DNA of 64,000 nt from Natronohydrobacter sp. (GCA_030603695.1 JAUVXF010000001.1:1-64000); one strand, 5' to 3'. Positions 44,966 to 55,622 are shown, counted from the first letter of the stretch. Notes: generated from the letters alone by a model not told the origin. Made by a program: numbers and translations.

Positions 44966-46045
44966 ATGCGCAAGACACCCAATGCACAGGAATTGCTGTC
45001 GGAGATGAATGACCGCTCGCGCGAGGTGTTTCGGCGGGTGGTAGAAGGGTATTTGCATTCGGGCCAGCCCGTTGGATCGCGCAGCCTGACGCGGGATATG
45101 AGCGAGAAGGTTTCTGCCGCGACGGTGCGCAATGTGATGCAGGATTTGGAATATCTGGGGCTGTTGGGCAGCCCGCATGTGTCTGCGGGCCGTGTGCCCA
45201 CCAATCTGGGCCTGCGGCTGTTTGTGGATTCGCTTTTGGAAGTGGCGCCGCTGGATGCGCGCGACCGCGAAAAGCTGGACAGCACACTGGGCGGCAATGA
45301 CCGCGACCTTTCGACATTGCTGGAACAGGTGGGCGGCGCGCTGAGCGGGATCACGCAAGGGGCCTCGCTGGTGCTATCGCCCAAGCATGAGGCGGCGATA
45401 AAGCATATCGAATTTGTGGGCCTGTCGGTGGATCGGGCGCTGGTGGTGCTGGTCTTTGCCGATGGCCATGTGGAAAACCGCCTGTTCACCCCCCCCAAGG
45501 GCATGACCCCTTCGGCCATGCGCGAGGCGGCGAATTTTCTGAATTCGATGATAGAGGGCGCGACTGTGACCCAGCTTTTGGCACGGTTCCGCGCCGAGAT
45601 GGCGCGCAACCGCCGCGAGATTGACAGTCTGGCCGCGATTTTGGTGGAGCAGGGCCTTGCCGTCTGGGAAAGCGAGGGCGAGCCAGAGGCGCGCTTGATC
45701 GTGCGGGGGCGCGCGAATCTGCTTGACGAGGGGGCCGCTGCCGCGGATATCGAGCGCATCCGAACCCTGTTTGATGATCTGGAGCGCAAGCGCGATATTA
45801 CCGAGTTTCTGGAACTGACCGAACAGGGGGACGGGGTGCGCATCTTTATTGGTGCGGAGAACCGTCTTTTTTCGCTGACGGGTTCAACTTTGGTGGTTTC
45901 TCCTTATATGAACGCGGAACGGAAGATTATTGGCGCGGTGGGCGTGATCGGGCCAACGCGGCTGAATTACGGGCGGATCGTGCCGATTGTGGATTATACC
46001 GCGCAGCTTGTCGGGCGGATGCTGACAGACCGCCGCGCAGAGTAG
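44966..46045 (+). CDS. hrcA: Heat-inducible transcription repressor HrcA
   Basis: 359 residues. Represses groESL-type heat-shock genes by binding CIRCE. N-terminal winged helix (SREVFRRVVEGYLHSGQPVGSRSL, SAATVRNVMQDLEYLGLL in pieces), VSAGRVPTNLGLRLFVD, and C-terminal GPTRLNYGRIVPIVDYTA. The start at ATG 44966 gives MRKTPNAQ. No CIRCE-like inverted repeat was found upstream. It is followed 21 bases later by grpE. Confidence 0.94.
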   Translation: MRKTPNAQELLSEMNDRSREVFRRVVEGYLHSGQPVGSRSLTRDMSEKVSAATVRNVMQDLEYLGLLGSPHVSAGRVPTNLGLRLFVDSLLEVAPLDARDREKLDSTLGGNDRDLSTLLEQVGGALSGITQGASLVLSPKHEAAIKHIEFVGLSVDRALVVLVFADGHVENRLFTPPKGMTPSAMREAANFLNSMIEGATVTQLLARFRAEMARNRREIDSLAAILVEQGLAVWESEGEPEARLIVRGRANLLDEGAAAADIERIRTLFDDLERKRDITEFLELTEQGDGVRIFIGAENRLFSLTGSTLVVSPYMNAERKIIGAVGVIGPTRLNYGRIVPIVDYTAQLVGRMLTDRRAE

Positions 46046-46066
46046 TGAAGGAAGAAGGTTGGAGAT

Positions 46067-46660
46067 ATGACTGAGGCAAAGCCGAAGCCGGAACATGATG
46101 GCGCAGATCTGGACAGTCTGGAGCCAGAGATCACCACGCCGCATGAGCAAGAGAGTGACGCGGTGCAGGATGATATGCTGGCCGCCCTCCAGGGTGAGAA
46201 TGCCGCCCTTGTGGCAGAGCGCGACGAGATGCGCGAGCGCATGATGCGCGCCCTGGCCGAGGCCGAGAACAGCCGCAAGCGCGCCGAGAAAGACCGCCGC
46301 GACGCCCAGCTTTACGGCGGCAGCCGGATTGCGCGCGATATGCTGCCTGTCTATGACAATCTGTCGCGCGCGCTGGATGCCGCGACCGAGGACACCCGCG
46401 CCGCTGCCGCCGGGCTGGTGGAAGGGGTGGAGCTGACCTTGCGCGAATTGACCAATGTGTTGAACAAGCACGGGGTGACGCGGGTAAGCCCCGCTGTGGG
46501 CGAGATGTTTGACCCCCATTCCCATCAGGCCATGTTTGAAGCGCCTGTGCCCGGCACCAAGGCCGGGCAGATCATTCAGGTGATGGCAGATGGGTTCGTG
46601 CTGCATGACCAGTTGTTGCGCCCTGCGCAGGTGGGTGTGTCCTCTACCCCGGCGGGGTAA
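46067..46660 (+). CDS. grpE: Nucleotide exchange factor GrpE
   Basis: 197 residues. DnaK co-chaperone that releases ADP. An acidic N-terminus and a long helix (about 35-90; LVAERDEMRERMMRALAEAENSRKRAEKD, shown in part) lead to the beta domain, with MFDPHSHQAMFE and GFVLHDQLLRPAQVGVS as C-terminal signatures. Its ATG follows AAGGAAGAAGGTTGGAG. dnaK and dnaJ are not in the window. Confidence 0.95.
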   Translation: MTEAKPKPEHDGADLDSLEPEITTPHEQESDAVQDDMLAALQGENAALVAERDEMRERMMRALAEAENSRKRAEKDRRDAQLYGGSRIARDMLPVYDNLSRALDAATEDTRAAAAGLVEGVELTLRELTNVLNKHGVTRVSPAVGEMFDPHSHQAMFEAPVPGTKAGQIIQVMADGFVLHDQLLRPAQVGVSSTPAG

Positions 46661-46679
46661 GAGGCGGCAGGCGGGGAAA

Positions 46680-46750
46680 GGGGGCGCTCGCGCCCCCTCT
46701 TGGCCCTTTGGGCCAATTCACCCCCTGAGGATATTTGAGCCAAGATGAAA
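46680..46750 (+). repeat. Hairpin plus GAGGATATTTG element, copy 1
   Basis: GGGGGCGC-TC-GCGCCCCC (46680-46697), a spacer ending AATTCACCCCCT, then GAGGATATTTGAGCCAAGATG with three more A's. It fills the convergent grpE/mutS gap and may act as a terminator. Near-identical to copy 2 (49508) and similar to copy 3 (55505). Confidence 0.85.
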
Positions 46751-46751
46751 T

Positions 46752-49391
46752 TCAGTCTCTGGTCAGGGATTTGAGGGTATAGAGAAGATCCAGCGCCTCG
46801 CGCGGGGTGAGATCATCGGGGTTGGTGGATTTCAGTTTTTCGAGCGCCGGGTTGGTGGCGGGTTGGGGCGCAGGGGCGCGGGCAGCCGAGAAGAGCGGCA
46901 GATCATCTATCAGGGCTTTGGGGGCTGTGGCGCTGTCGCCTTGTTCCAGGGCCGAGAGAACCTCGCGCGCGCGCGCAATCACGGCGGGGGGCAGCCCGGC
47001 AAGCCGAGCGACCTGCACGCCGTAGCTGCGATCTGCCGCGCCGCGCCGCACTTCGTGCAGGAAAATCACATCGCCATCCCATTCCTTGACGCTGACAGTG
47101 GCGTTTTCCACGCCCTTGAGGCGGCCCGCAAGGGCTGTCATTTCGTGGTAATGGGTGGCGAAGAGAGCGCGCGATTTGTTGATGTCATGCAGGTGTTCGA
47201 GTGTGGCCCAAGCGATGGACAGCCCATCATAGGTGGCTGTGCCGCGCCCGATTTCATCCAGAATGACCAGCGCGCGGTCATCAGCCTGATTGAGGATGGC
47301 GGCGGTTTCGACCATTTCCACCATGAAGGTGGAGCGCCCGCGCGCGAGATCATCTGACGCGCCCACGCGGCTGAACACCTGACTGACCAGCCCGATATGG
47401 GCGGAGGTGGCGGGCACATGCGCGCCAATTTGCGCAAGGATGGCAATCAGCGCATTCTGGCGCAGAAAGGTGGATTTACCCGCCATGTTTGGCCCTGTCA
47501 GCAGCCAGATGGCGGCGCTGTCTGTGGCGGAAAGTGTGCAATCATTGGCGATGAAGGGCTGGCCCGTGCGCCGGAGCGCGGCCTCCACCACCGGGTGGCG
47601 GCCCCCTGTGATGGCGAAGGCGCGCGAGTGATCCAGGCGCGGCGCGCACCAGTTTTCCGCCTGAGCGATTTCGGCGAGCGCGCAGGCCAGATCTATTTCG
47701 GCCAGGGCGCGCGCGGTTTGGGCGAGGTCTGCGGCGCTGGCAAGGATGGTGTGGCGCAGTCCCTCAAAGAGGCGTTTTTCAATTTCCAGCGCGCGGGCGC
47801 CTGCATTGAGGATGCGTGTTTCCAGTTCTGACAGGGCGGGCGTGGTGAAGCGCAGTTGGTTGGCTGTGGTCTGGCGGTGGATATAGCGGTCGGATTGCGC
47901 CAGCATCCGTTCGGAATGGGTGGCGGTGACTTCGATGAAATAGCCCAGGACATTGTTGTGTTTGATCTTGAGGGAGGGGATGCCGGTATCTTCGGCATAA
48001 TCCGCCTGCATTTGGGCGATGACAGAGCGGCCTTCGTCGCGCAGGTGGCGGGCGTCATCGAGTTCTGGGCTGTGGCCGGGGGCGATAAAGCCGCCATCGC
48101 GGGCGAGAAGGGGCGGGCCTTCGACAAGTGTGGTGGCGAGTGTGGCGAGAAGCGTGTCATGCCCGGTGAGGGCGGTGGCCGCCTGATCCAGATAGGGCGG
48201 GGGCGTGGCGCTGGCCAGATGGGCGGCGATGGTTTGGGCCTGTGTGAGCGCGGTGCGGATGGCGCCCATATCGCGCGGGCCTGCGCGATCGAGGGCGAGG
48301 CGGGAGAGGGCGCGATCGAGATCGGGCACTTCTTTCAGCGCCGTGCGCAGATCGGCGCGCAGGCGGGGGGTTTCGCGCAGGGCGGTGATGGCGGCTTGGC
48401 GCGCAAGGATCGTTTCCAGCCGGCGCGAGGGGGCAGAGAGGCGGCGTTCCAGAAGGCGCGCGCCAGCGGCGGTGACAGTGCGATCTATGCTGTGCAAGAG
48501 CGCGCCATCGCGGCTGCCGGAAAGCGATTGTGTCAGTTCCAGATTGCGGCGTGTGGCGGCGTCTATCTGCACCAGATCCTCGGCATTTTCGCGCTGGGGG
48601 GGATGCAGCAGGGGCAGTTTGCCGCGTTGGGTAAGATCCAGATATTCCACCAGCGCGCCGAGGGCCGCGCATTCGGCGCGGGTGAACTGGCCAAAACCAT
48701 CGAGGGATTGCACTTTGTAGAGCGCGCAAAGCCGGGCGGTGGCGGATTGGCTGTCAAAGCTGGCGGGCGCAAGCGGGGTGAGGGCTGCGCCCATCTCTTC
48801 GACCAGCGCGCGCATCTCTTCGGCCTTGCTGTCTGACAGCAGGATTTCGCGGGGCGCAAGCCGGGCCAGTTCTGGCCCAAGCCGGGTGCGGGTGCAGGGG
48901 ATGACGCGCAATTGCCCGGTAGAGATATCGGCCCAAGCCAGCGCGCTGTCGTCGCGCAATTCGGCGAAGGCGGCAAGGAAGTTGTGGCGGCGCGCTTCGA
49001 GAAGGCTGTCTTCTGTCAATGTGCCGGGGGTGACAAGGCGCACGACATCGCGCGCCACCACGGATTTCGAGCCGCGTTTCTTGGCCTGTTCGGGGGTTTC
49101 CATCTGTTCGGCAATGGCCACGCGAAAACCCTTGCGGATAAGGGTGAGAAGATAGCCTTCGGCAGCGTGATGGGGCACGCCGCACATGGGGATATCTTCG
49201 TCCAGATGTTTGCCGCGTTTGGTGAGTGCGATATCGAGGGCGGCGGCGGCGGCGATGGCATCATCGAAGAACAGTTCGTAGAAATCGCCCATGCGGTAGA
49301 ACAAAAGCGCCTCTGGGTGCTGGGCTTTGACGGCGAGATATTGGGCCATCATGGGGGTGATTGCATCGCTCACCGCTGGGGTGTCCTTCAT
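46752..49391 (-). CDS. mutS: DNA mismatch repair ATPase MutS
   Basis: 879 residues. Recognises mismatches; [15 protein letters not shown] holds the Phe-x-Glu mismatch wedge. Lever and clamp domains span about 250-560, with [13 protein letters not shown] typical of the core. The ATPase has Walker [52 protein letters not shown] in part, and [14 protein letters not shown] at 49391 ([18 protein letters not shown]) matches the family; an ATG three codons earlier is possible, and the long upstream extension is low-complexity. Confidence 0.96.
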   Translation of the reverse strand: MKDTPAVSDAITPMMAQYLAVKAQHPEALLFYRMGDFYELFFDDAIAAAAALDIALTKRGKHLDEDIPMCGVPHHAAEGYLLTLIRKGFRVAIAEQMETPEQAKKRGSKSVVARDVVRLVTPGTLTEDSLLEARRHNFLAAFAELRDDSALAWADISTGQLRVIPCTRTRLGPELARLAPREILLSDSKAEEMRALVEEMGAALTPLAPASFDSQSATARLCALYKVQSLDGFGQFTRAECAALGALVEYLDLTQRGKLPLLHPPQRENAEDLVQIDAATRRNLELTQSLSGSRDGALLHSIDRTVTAAGARLLERRLSAPSRRLETILARQAAITALRETPRLRADLRTALKEVPDLDRALSRLALDRAGPRDMGAIRTALTQAQTIAAHLASATPPPYLDQAATALTGHDTLLATLATTLVEGPPLLARDGGFIAPGHSPELDDARHLRDEGRSVIAQMQADYAEDTGIPSLKIKHNNVLGYFIEVTATHSERMLAQSDRYIHRQTTANQLRFTTPALSELETRILNAGARALEIEKRLFEGLRHTILASAADLAQTARALAEIDLACALAEIAQAENWCAPRLDHSRAFAITGGRHPVVEAALRRTGQPFIANDCTLSATDSAAIWLLTGPNMAGKSTFLRQNALIAILAQIGAHVPATSAHIGLVSQVFSRVGASDDLARGRSTFMVEMVETAAILNQADDRALVILDEIGRGTATYDGLSIAWATLEHLHDINKSRALFATHYHEMTALAGRLKGVENATVSVKEWDGDVIFLHEVRRGAADRSYGVQVARLAGLPPAVIARAREVLSALEQGDSATAPKALIDDLPLFSAARAPAPQPATNPALEKLKSTNPDDLTPREALDLLYTLKSLTRD

Positions 49392-49507
49392 CTGGGGCAT
49401 CTGGCGGGGAAGGTAGCGAAAGCGGGGGGCGGGGGGAAGGGGGGTGTTTTTGCGATCCGGGCCAGAGGCGGGCAGCTTTGGCCGGGGCTTTTGCTGATGG
49501 GAAGAAA

Positions 49508-49578
49508 GGGGGCGCTCGCGCCCCCTCTTTCGGCTTCGCCTCAATTCACCCCCTGAGGATATTTGGGCCAAGATGAAA
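49508..49578 (+). repeat. Hairpin plus GAGGATATTTG element, copy 2
   Basis: GGGGGCGC-TC-GCGCCCCC (49508-49525), spacer TCTTTCGGCTTCGCCTCAAT, then CACCCCCTGAGGATATTTGG and GCCAAGATGAAA. It lies in the divergent mutS/maeB gap, where a terminator is not expected, so a role beyond termination or a mobile origin is possible. The rest of this roughly 300-bp gap has no visible gene. Confidence 0.85.
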
Positions 49579-49689
49579 GGGCGCGGGTTTGGCCATATTG
49601 CATGTGGTGTTTGCGCTAGAGGGCTGCGCTAAATTATTGTGATATTGTGGCGGGGTGGCTAAGACAGAGCATTCAATCTGGGGGGTGTC

Positions 49690-51945
49690 ATGTCGCGCAA
49701 GAAATTTACCGATGAAGAGGCGTTGTCTTATCATCATCTGCCCGTGCCGGGGAAATTTGAGATTGTCCCATCCAAGCCCATGGCCACGCAGGCGGATTTG
49801 TCGCTGGCCTATAGCCCCGGTGTGGCCGTGCCTGTGCAGGCCATCGCCGATGATCCGCAGGCGGCCTATGATTACACCGCCAAGGGCAATATGGTGGCTG
49901 TGGTGTCCAATGGCACGGCCATTCTGGGCATGGGCAATCTGGGGGCGCTGGCCTCTAAGCCCGTGATGGAAGGCAAGGCGGTGTTGTTCAAGCGGTTTGC
50001 CGATGTGAACGCGATTGATATCTTGCTGGATACCGAAGACCCGGATGAGATTATTCAGGCCGTGCGGTTGATGGGTGTGACCTTTGGCGGGATCAATCTG
50101 GAAGATATCAAGGCGCCGGAATGTTTTATCATTGAAAGCCGGTTGAAGGAGATCATGGATATCCCTGTTTTCCATGATGACCAGCATGGAACGGCGGTGA
50201 TTTGTGCGGCCGGGTTGATCAATGCTTTGGAATTGTCGGGCAAGAAGATTGAGGATTGCAAGATCGTGCTGAATGGCGCGGGGGCGGCGGGGATTGCCTG
50301 TCTGGAATTGATCAAATCCATGGGGGCGCAGCAGGATAACTGCATCATGTGCGATACCAAGGGGGTGATTTATCAGGGCCGCACCGAGGGGATGAACCAG
50401 TGGAAATCTGCCCATGCCGCGCGCACCGAGGCGCGCACGCTGGAAGAGGCGATGGTGGGGGCCGATGTGTTTCTGGGTGTTTCCGTTAAAGGGGCGGTGA
50501 CGGCGGCGATGGTGGCCAGCATGGCCGATAACCCGGTGATTTTTGCCATGGCCAATCCTGACCCCGAAATCACCCCCGAAGAGGCGCAGGCCGTGCGCGC
50601 CGATGCGATTGTGGCCACGGGGCGCAGCGATTACCCCAATCAGGTGAATAATGTTCTGGGCTTTCCCTATCTGTTTCGCGGGGCTTTGGACATTAACGCG
50701 CGCGCCATCAATGACGAGATGAAGATTGCCTGTGCGCGGGCCTTGGCGGAACTGGCGCGCGAGGATGTGCCCGATGAGGTGGCCATGGCCTATGGCCGCA
50801 AGCTGGGTTTTGGGCGCGATTACATCATTCCCACGCCGTTTGACCCGCGGTTGATTTACACCATCCCCCCCGCTGTGGCGCGTGCGGGCATGGAGACAGG
50901 CGTGGCGCGCCGCCCGATTGTGGATATGGACGGCTATATCCAGACGCTGAAGGCGCGGATGGACCCGACGGCAAGTATTTTGCAATCCATTCATGCCCGC
51001 GCGCGGCAGGCGCAATCGCGCATGATCTTTGCCGAGGGGGATGATGTGCGGGTGTTGCGGGCCGCTGTGGCCTATCAGCGCGGGGGCTATGGCCAAGCGT
51101 TGGTTGTGGGCCGCGAGGATGATGTGCGCGAGAAGCTGCAATCGGTGGGGCTTGGCGATGCGATGCGCGAGATCACGGTGGTCAATGCGGGCACAACGCG
51201 GCATCTGGATAGCTATAAGGCCTTTCTTTATGGCCGATTGCAGCGCCAAGGCTATGACCAGAAAGATGTGCACAGGCTGGCCGCGCGTGACCGCCATGTG
51301 TTTGGCGCGCTGATGCTGGCGCATGGCCATGGGGATGCCTTGGTCACAGGGGCCACGCGCAAATCGGCGCATGTGCTGGGGCTGGTGAACCATGTGTTCG
51401 ATGCGCGGGCGCAAGATGGTGTGGCGGGTGTGACGGCGCTGTTGCACAAGGGCCGGATTGTGCTGATTGCCGATACGCTGGTGCAGGAATGGCCCGATGA
51501 AAATGATCTGGCCGATATTGCCACGCGCGCGGCCTCTGTCGCGCGGCATCTGGGGTTGGAACCGCGGGTGGCCTTTGTCAGCTTTTCGACCTTCGGCTAT
51601 CCGGTATCGGAGCGATCCGAAAAGATGCATCTGGCGGCATCTGTGCTGGATGCGCGGGGGGTGGATTTTGAATATGAGGGTGAAATGACCGTGGATGTGG
51701 CGTTAAACCCTGCCGCCGCTGCGCATTACCCGTTTTCGCGCCTGCGCGGCCCGGCCAATATTCTGGTGGTTCCGGCGCGGCATTCGGCATCGATTTCGGT
51801 GAAACTGATGCAGGAAATGGCCGGGGCTACGGTGATTGGCCCCATTCTGGCGGGGGTGCCGAAGCCTATCCAGATCTGCTCGACAGGGGCGACGGCGAGT
51901 GACATTCTGAATATGGCTGTGATGGCGGCCTGCGAGATTGTCTGA
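49690..51945 (+). CDS. maeB: NADP-malic enzyme fused to phosphotransacetylase-like domain (MaeB)
   Basis: 751 residues. The malic enzyme half (1 to about 430) decarboxylates malate to pyruvate: [48 protein letters not shown] and [17 protein letters not shown]. The C-terminal half (about 440-751) resembles phosphotransacetylase ([36 protein letters not shown]) and is usually inactive or regulatory in such fusions. ATG at 49690 starts [15 protein letters not shown], as in other MaeB proteins. Followed 12 bases later by a sugar kinase. Confidence 0.95.
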   Translation: MSRKKFTDEEALSYHHLPVPGKFEIVPSKPMATQADLSLAYSPGVAVPVQAIADDPQAAYDYTAKGNMVAVVSNGTAILGMGNLGALASKPVMEGKAVLFKRFADVNAIDILLDTEDPDEIIQAVRLMGVTFGGINLEDIKAPECFIIESRLKEIMDIPVFHDDQHGTAVICAAGLINALELSGKKIEDCKIVLNGAGAAGIACLELIKSMGAQQDNCIMCDTKGVIYQGRTEGMNQWKSAHAARTEARTLEEAMVGADVFLGVSVKGAVTAAMVASMADNPVIFAMANPDPEITPEEAQAVRADAIVATGRSDYPNQVNNVLGFPYLFRGALDINARAINDEMKIACARALAELAREDVPDEVAMAYGRKLGFGRDYIIPTPFDPRLIYTIPPAVARAGMETGVARRPIVDMDGYIQTLKARMDPTASILQSIHARARQAQSRMIFAEGDDVRVLRAAVAYQRGGYGQALVVGREDDVREKLQSVGLGDAMREITVVNAGTTRHLDSYKAFLYGRLQRQGYDQKDVHRLAARDRHVFGALMLAHGHGDALVTGATRKSAHVLGLVNHVFDARAQDGVAGVTALLHKGRIVLIADTLVQEWPDENDLADIATRAASVARHLGLEPRVAFVSFSTFGYPVSERSEKMHLAASVLDARGVDFEYEGEMTVDVALNPAAAAHYPFSRLRGPANILVVPARHSASISVKLMQEMAGATVIGPILAGVPKPIQICSTGATASDILNMAVMAACEIV

Positions 51946-51957
51946 GGGGGTGCGGGC

Positions 51958-52833
51958 GTGACGGTGTGGTGTTTCGGCTCTGTCAATATTGACCATTTCT
52001 ATCAGGTCGCGCATTTGCCCGGCGCGGGCGAAACACTGGCCGCCAGCGCCTACCGGATGGAGCTGGGGGGCAAGGGGGCCAATCAATCTGTGGCTGCTGC
52101 GCGGGCGGGTGCTATGTGCCGCCATATTGGCGCGGTGGGTGCGGATGGCGGGGCGGCGCTGGCTACGCTGGAAAGCTATGGGGTAGAGTGTGGCGCCATT
52201 CAGCGGTTGGAGGGGGCCACGGGCCATGCCGTTATCATGGTCGATGGGCAGGGCGAGAATTGCATCTTGCTGCATGGGGGCGCCAATCGCGCCTTGGCGC
52301 TTGGCCCGGCGTTGGCCGCGCTGGAGGGGGCGGAATTGGGCGATATTCTGCTGATGCAGAATGAAACTGCCCATCAGGCCGCACTGGCAGAGGCTGCCAT
52401 GGGCCGGGGGATGGAGGTGATCTATTCCGCCGCGCCTTTCGATGTGGAGGCCGTGCGCGCGGTGCTGCCCTTTGTGAATACGCTGGTGATGAACGCCGTT
52501 GAGGCCGCGCAACTGCAAGCCGCGCTAGGGTGCGCGTTGGAGGATTTGCCGGTGGAGGCCGTGGTCGTGACGCGCGGGGCCGAGGGGGCAAGCTGGCACG
52601 CGCGCGGCACAGATGACATTCATGTGCCGGCTTTGCCTGCGGTGGTGGTGGATACCACAGGGGCGGGCGATTGCTTTACCGGCGCTTTGGCGGCGGCTTT
52701 GGCCGAAGGGCAGGCCCCGCATGAGGCCATGCGCTTTGCTGCGGCGGCAGCGGCGGTGCAGGTATCGCGCCCCGGCACGGCAGGGGCCATGCCCGCGCGG
52801 GCAGAGATTATGGCGGTGTTGGGCACAGCATAG
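51958..52833 (+). CDS. PfkB-family sugar kinase, ribokinase-like
   Basis: 291 residues. Phosphorylates a sugar or nucleoside with ATP. N-terminal WCFGSVNIDHFYQVAHLPGAGE and the Gly-rich ELGGKGANQSVAAARAGA are the ribokinase sugar-site motif; C-terminal VVDTTGAGDCFTGALAAAL is the anion hole with the catalytic Asp. Closest by eye is ribokinase. Start GTG at 51958. No sugar transporter is near, so the substrate is uncertain. Probably co-transcribed with maeB. Confidence 0.85.
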   Translation: MTVWCFGSVNIDHFYQVAHLPGAGETLAASAYRMELGGKGANQSVAAARAGAMCRHIGAVGADGGAALATLESYGVECGAIQRLEGATGHAVIMVDGQGENCILLHGGANRALALGPALAALEGAELGDILLMQNETAHQAALAEAAMGRGMEVIYSAAPFDVEAVRAVLPFVNTLVMNAVEAAQLQAALGCALEDLPVEAVVVTRGAEGASWHARGTDDIHVPALPAVVVDTTGAGDCFTGALAAALAEGQAPHEAMRFAAAAAAVQVSRPGTAGAMPARAEIMAVLGTA

Positions 52834-52943
52834 GGGCGGGGCCGCCCGGTGGGGCTGCCCGTGCCGGTGCTGCGCGTTCATCGGCAGTTACGCGAACCTG
52901 TTGTGGCCGCATATCTTTTTGCGCCAAACCGGTTCGGCGGGCC

Positions 52944-53285
52944 TTAGCCGTAAACGCTGTCTTTGCCGAAATGCTTGGTGAGCAGATAGTAGATGACCGG
53001 GCGGTATTTGTTGCGTTCCGAGCGGCCATATTTCTCAATAACCTTGTCGATCGCGTCATCCAGCGCGGGGCTATCGGGCAGGCCCAGTTTCTTTATCAGA
53101 AAGCTTTGGCGCACAGTGGCCAGTTCATGCGGCTGGGTTGCGGCCACGGTGGCGGCATCGGCATCATAGATCGAGGGGCCGCACCCGATTGTCACCTTGC
53201 GCAGCAAATCCATATCAGGTTCCACCCCGCATTTCTGGCGCAGGTCTGTGGCGTAGCGTTCGATCAGTTCGTCCCGTCGTCCCAT
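52944..53285 (-). CDS. DUF2853-type conserved protein
   Basis: 113 residues, helical, no signal or membrane segment: RDELIERYATDLRQKCGVEPD, LLRKVTIGCGPSIYDADAATV, ELATVRQSFLIKKLGL and RPVIYYLLTKHFGKDSVYG. I recognise the DUF2853 pattern, whose function is unknown. Single gene, convergent with the sugar kinase. The gap before msrA (53286-53429) shows nothing notable. Confidence 0.7.
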   Translation of the reverse strand: MGRRDELIERYATDLRQKCGVEPDMDLLRKVTIGCGPSIYDADAATVAATQPHELATVRQSFLIKKLGLPDSPALDDAIDKVIEKYGRSERNKYRPVIYYLLTKHFGKDSVYG

Positions 53286-53429
53286 CGCTGTGTCCTCTCT
53301 CTGATTATGGTGCGCCTTTGCCCTGCGGCCCGTGTGGCGCAGTGCGACAGGCGCTGGCAGCAGGATTGCGACAAGACACCATCAGGTCAAGCTTTTATCC
53401 GCGTGGGGTGGCTGGGCCGGGAACAGTGC

Positions 53430-54062
53430 TTAGCCCGCAAAAGCGGCGGATGCGCCCCAGACCTCGCGCACCCGGCGGTCGCGGCCACAGGCTTCGCGGT
53501 AGCTTTTATAGGCATCGCGGCGCTCTATCCAGCCAAAGCGGGTCAGGGTGCGTTCGGGCGAATTGGCGTAATTCTGATGAAACTCATCTGCCGGGTAGAA
53601 TGTCATGGCGGGCCGAACGGGGGTGACAATGCTTTGGCCAAGCTCTGCCTCTGCGGCGGCAATGGCGGCTGTGGCGCTGGCCTGTTGCGCGGGGGTGGCA
53701 AAAATGGCGGTCGTGTAATGCGCGCCCCGGTCACAGAATTGGCCACCTGCATCCAGCACATCGACCGAGCGCAGGAACATGTGCAAAATCTGGTCATAGC
53801 TGACGATGGCGGGATCGAAGGTAATTTCGGCCACTTCCAGATGATCGGTGCGCCCGCGCGCCACATCCTCATAAACGGGATCGGGCGTGCTGCCGCCCGC
53901 AAAGCCCACGCGCACATCGGTAACACCCTGCACACGGCGGAAATCCGATTCCACGCACCAGAAGCACCCGCCCGCCAGCACCGCTGTTTGCGTTTGCTGC
54001 GCCGTGGCGGGAGAGAGAAGCGACAGGGTGAGAGCAAGGGCGGCAGCGATCTGGCGGAGCAT
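53430..54062 (-). CDS. msrA: Periplasmic peptide-methionine (S)-S-oxide reductase MsrA
   Basis: 210 residues. Repairs oxidised methionine. Unlike the cytosolic enzyme it has a Sec signal (MLRQIAAALALTLSLLSPATA), so it should act outside the inner membrane. Active site GGCFWCVESDFRR with nucleophile C33; GFAGGSTPDPVYEDV, HLEVAEITFDP and the acid/base region FYPADEFHQNY follow. A C-terminal Cys in SYREACGRDRR could resolve the disulfide. ATG at 54062 follows AGAGGTTCCCCC. Single gene. Confidence 0.92.
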   Translation of the reverse strand: MLRQIAAALALTLSLLSPATAQQTQTAVLAGGCFWCVESDFRRVQGVTDVRVGFAGGSTPDPVYEDVARGRTDHLEVAEITFDPAIVSYDQILHMFLRSVDVLDAGGQFCDRGAHYTTAIFATPAQQASATAAIAAAEAELGQSIVTPVRPAMTFYPADEFHQNYANSPERTLTRFGWIERRDAYKSYREACGRDRRVREVWGASAAFAG

Positions 54063-54132
54063 GGGGGAACCTCTTGTGAAAGCGTGAGTGTGGATATAGC
54101 CCGAAAACGCTGCCGCGCGCGGCATGTCGCGC

Positions 54133-55473
54133 TCACATTGCAGTGAGCGCGGCCTCTGCTGCGGCCCCAAGGCGCAAAAGCCTGTCTTCTTGCATTGGCG
54201 GGGCCATCAGGCTGATCCCGACAGAGGGCGCGCCTGTGGGCAATGTCAGCGCACATAGCCCCAGAAGATTGCCAATGCGGGTATTGCGCAGGGTGAGCAG
54301 GTTTTCGGTGGTGAAATAGGCGTGATCCTCTTGCAGGCGCTGGGCATTGGGCGGCAGATTGGGCGCTGTGGGCAACAGCACGGCATCATAAGCGGCGGTT
54401 TGCGCCAGATAGGCGGCGCGATGCCCCTCCAGCGCGGCCCATGCGGCGATGTAATCCGTGGCCAGATGATCGCGGCCAGAGCGGAACCGCTCGAGGATGG
54501 GGGGGAAAACCAGCTCTGGCGCGGTTTCCAGCAGATCGCGCCATTGGGCGTAGCATTCGGGCGTATAGATGATGGCCGAAAGCGCCAGCGCGTCTTGCAC
54601 GGGCGCAAGGGCGCTGCGGGTGATCTGCGCACCTGCGCGCGCCAGCCTGTCTACCGCGCGCTCGAACCCCTGTGCAGGGGCTTCGCGGATATCTTCAAAC
54701 GGTGCGCCCTCCAGCACCAGAAAGCGCATGCCGTGCAGGCTGGTACCGCGCAGATCGGGGGCGGGGCGGTTTTCGAGCGCGCCAAGGATGGCCGCGCAAT
54801 CCTCTACGCTGCGGGCAAGGGGGCCTGCGGTATCAAATTTCGGGGCCAAAGGCACGACGCCTGCCAGCGAAATGCGCCCGGAGGTGGTTTTCAGCCCCAC
54901 AAGATCATTCCATGCCGCCGGAATGCGCACAGAGCCGCCCGTATCCGACCCCATGGCCACAGGGGCCAGCCCAAAGGCCACAGAGGCCGCCGCCCCGGAA
55001 GACGAGCCACCGGGCACGGCAGCGTGATCATTGATGCAAGGGGGCGTGGCGGTGACAGGGTTTAGCCCAAGGCCGGAATAGGCGAATTCGGTTTGATGGG
55101 TTTTGCCCAGACAGACCATGCCCGCGCGGGTGAGGGTTTGCAGGATCTGCGCATCTTGCGCGGGTGTGCGGCCTTTGAGCAGCGCCGAGCCGGATTCTGT
55201 GGCGATGCCTGCGGTATCGAACAGATCTTTCCATGAGATTGGCACGCCATCCAGAAGGCCCCGGCGCTGGCCCGCGCGGGCGCGTGAGCGCGCCGACATG
55301 GCCTCATCCAGCGCGCGTTGGCGGGTGGTGCGGGCATAGATGCGGCCCCCGTGGGGATGGGTTTCGATGGTATCAAGATAGGCTTCGGCAAGATCGACCG
55401 GGCAGAGCGCGCCATCGGCAATCGCGCGGCCCTGCGCGGTGGCGGAAAGGTGGTTCCAGTTTTCCAGTTTCAT
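54133..55473 (-). CDS. Amidase-signature family amidohydrolase
   Basis: 446 residues. Ser-cisSer-Lys hydrolase: Lys in GVPISWKDLFDTAG, cis-Ser in PGGSSSGAAASVAFGLAPVA and the nucleophile Ser in GSDTGGSVRIPAAWNDLVG. It is not linked to gatB or gatC, so it is more likely a free amidase than a GatA subunit; the substrate is unknown. ATG at 55473 (MKLENWNHLSA) preceded by GGGCAAGAG. Divergent to ubiH. Confidence 0.88.
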   Translation of the reverse strand: MKLENWNHLSATAQGRAIADGALCPVDLAEAYLDTIETHPHGGRIYARTTRQRALDEAMSARSRARAGQRRGLLDGVPISWKDLFDTAGIATESGSALLKGRTPAQDAQILQTLTRAGMVCLGKTHQTEFAYSGLGLNPVTATPPCINDHAAVPGGSSSGAAASVAFGLAPVAMGSDTGGSVRIPAAWNDLVGLKTTSGRISLAGVVPLAPKFDTAGPLARSVEDCAAILGALENRPAPDLRGTSLHGMRFLVLEGAPFEDIREAPAQGFERAVDRLARAGAQITRSALAPVQDALALSAIIYTPECYAQWRDLLETAPELVFPPILERFRSGRDHLATDYIAAWAALEGHRAAYLAQTAAYDAVLLPTAPNLPPNAQRLQEDHAYFTTENLLTLRNTRIGNLLGLCALTLPTGAPSVGISLMAPPMQEDRLLRLGAAAEAALTAM

Positions 55474-55504
55474 AACTCTTGCCCTGCGTTCGATCTGATA
55501 CCGC

Positions 55505-55556
55505 GGGGGGCTGTCTGCCCCCCGCACCCCCCGAGGATATTTGTCCCAAGATGAAA
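55505..55556 (+). repeat. Hairpin plus GAGGATATTTG element, copy 3
   Basis: GGGGGGC-TGTCT-GCCCCCC (55505-55523), then GCACCCCCCGAGGATATTTG (55524-55543) and TCCCAAGATGAAA. The hairpin bases differ from copies 1 and 2 but the stem is kept perfect, and the tail is conserved. In the divergent amidase/ubiH gap. Confidence 0.75.
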
Positions 55557-55622
55557 TGGAAAGGGCAGAGATGGATGCTTTTGCCGCATGGACTTTGGGC
55601 GCGTGGCGGGCATAGTAGCGCT

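Noticed and set aside
49546-51630. A 694-codon antisense frame over maeB
   Set aside because: Shadow of maeB, with composition typical of reverse-frame translation.
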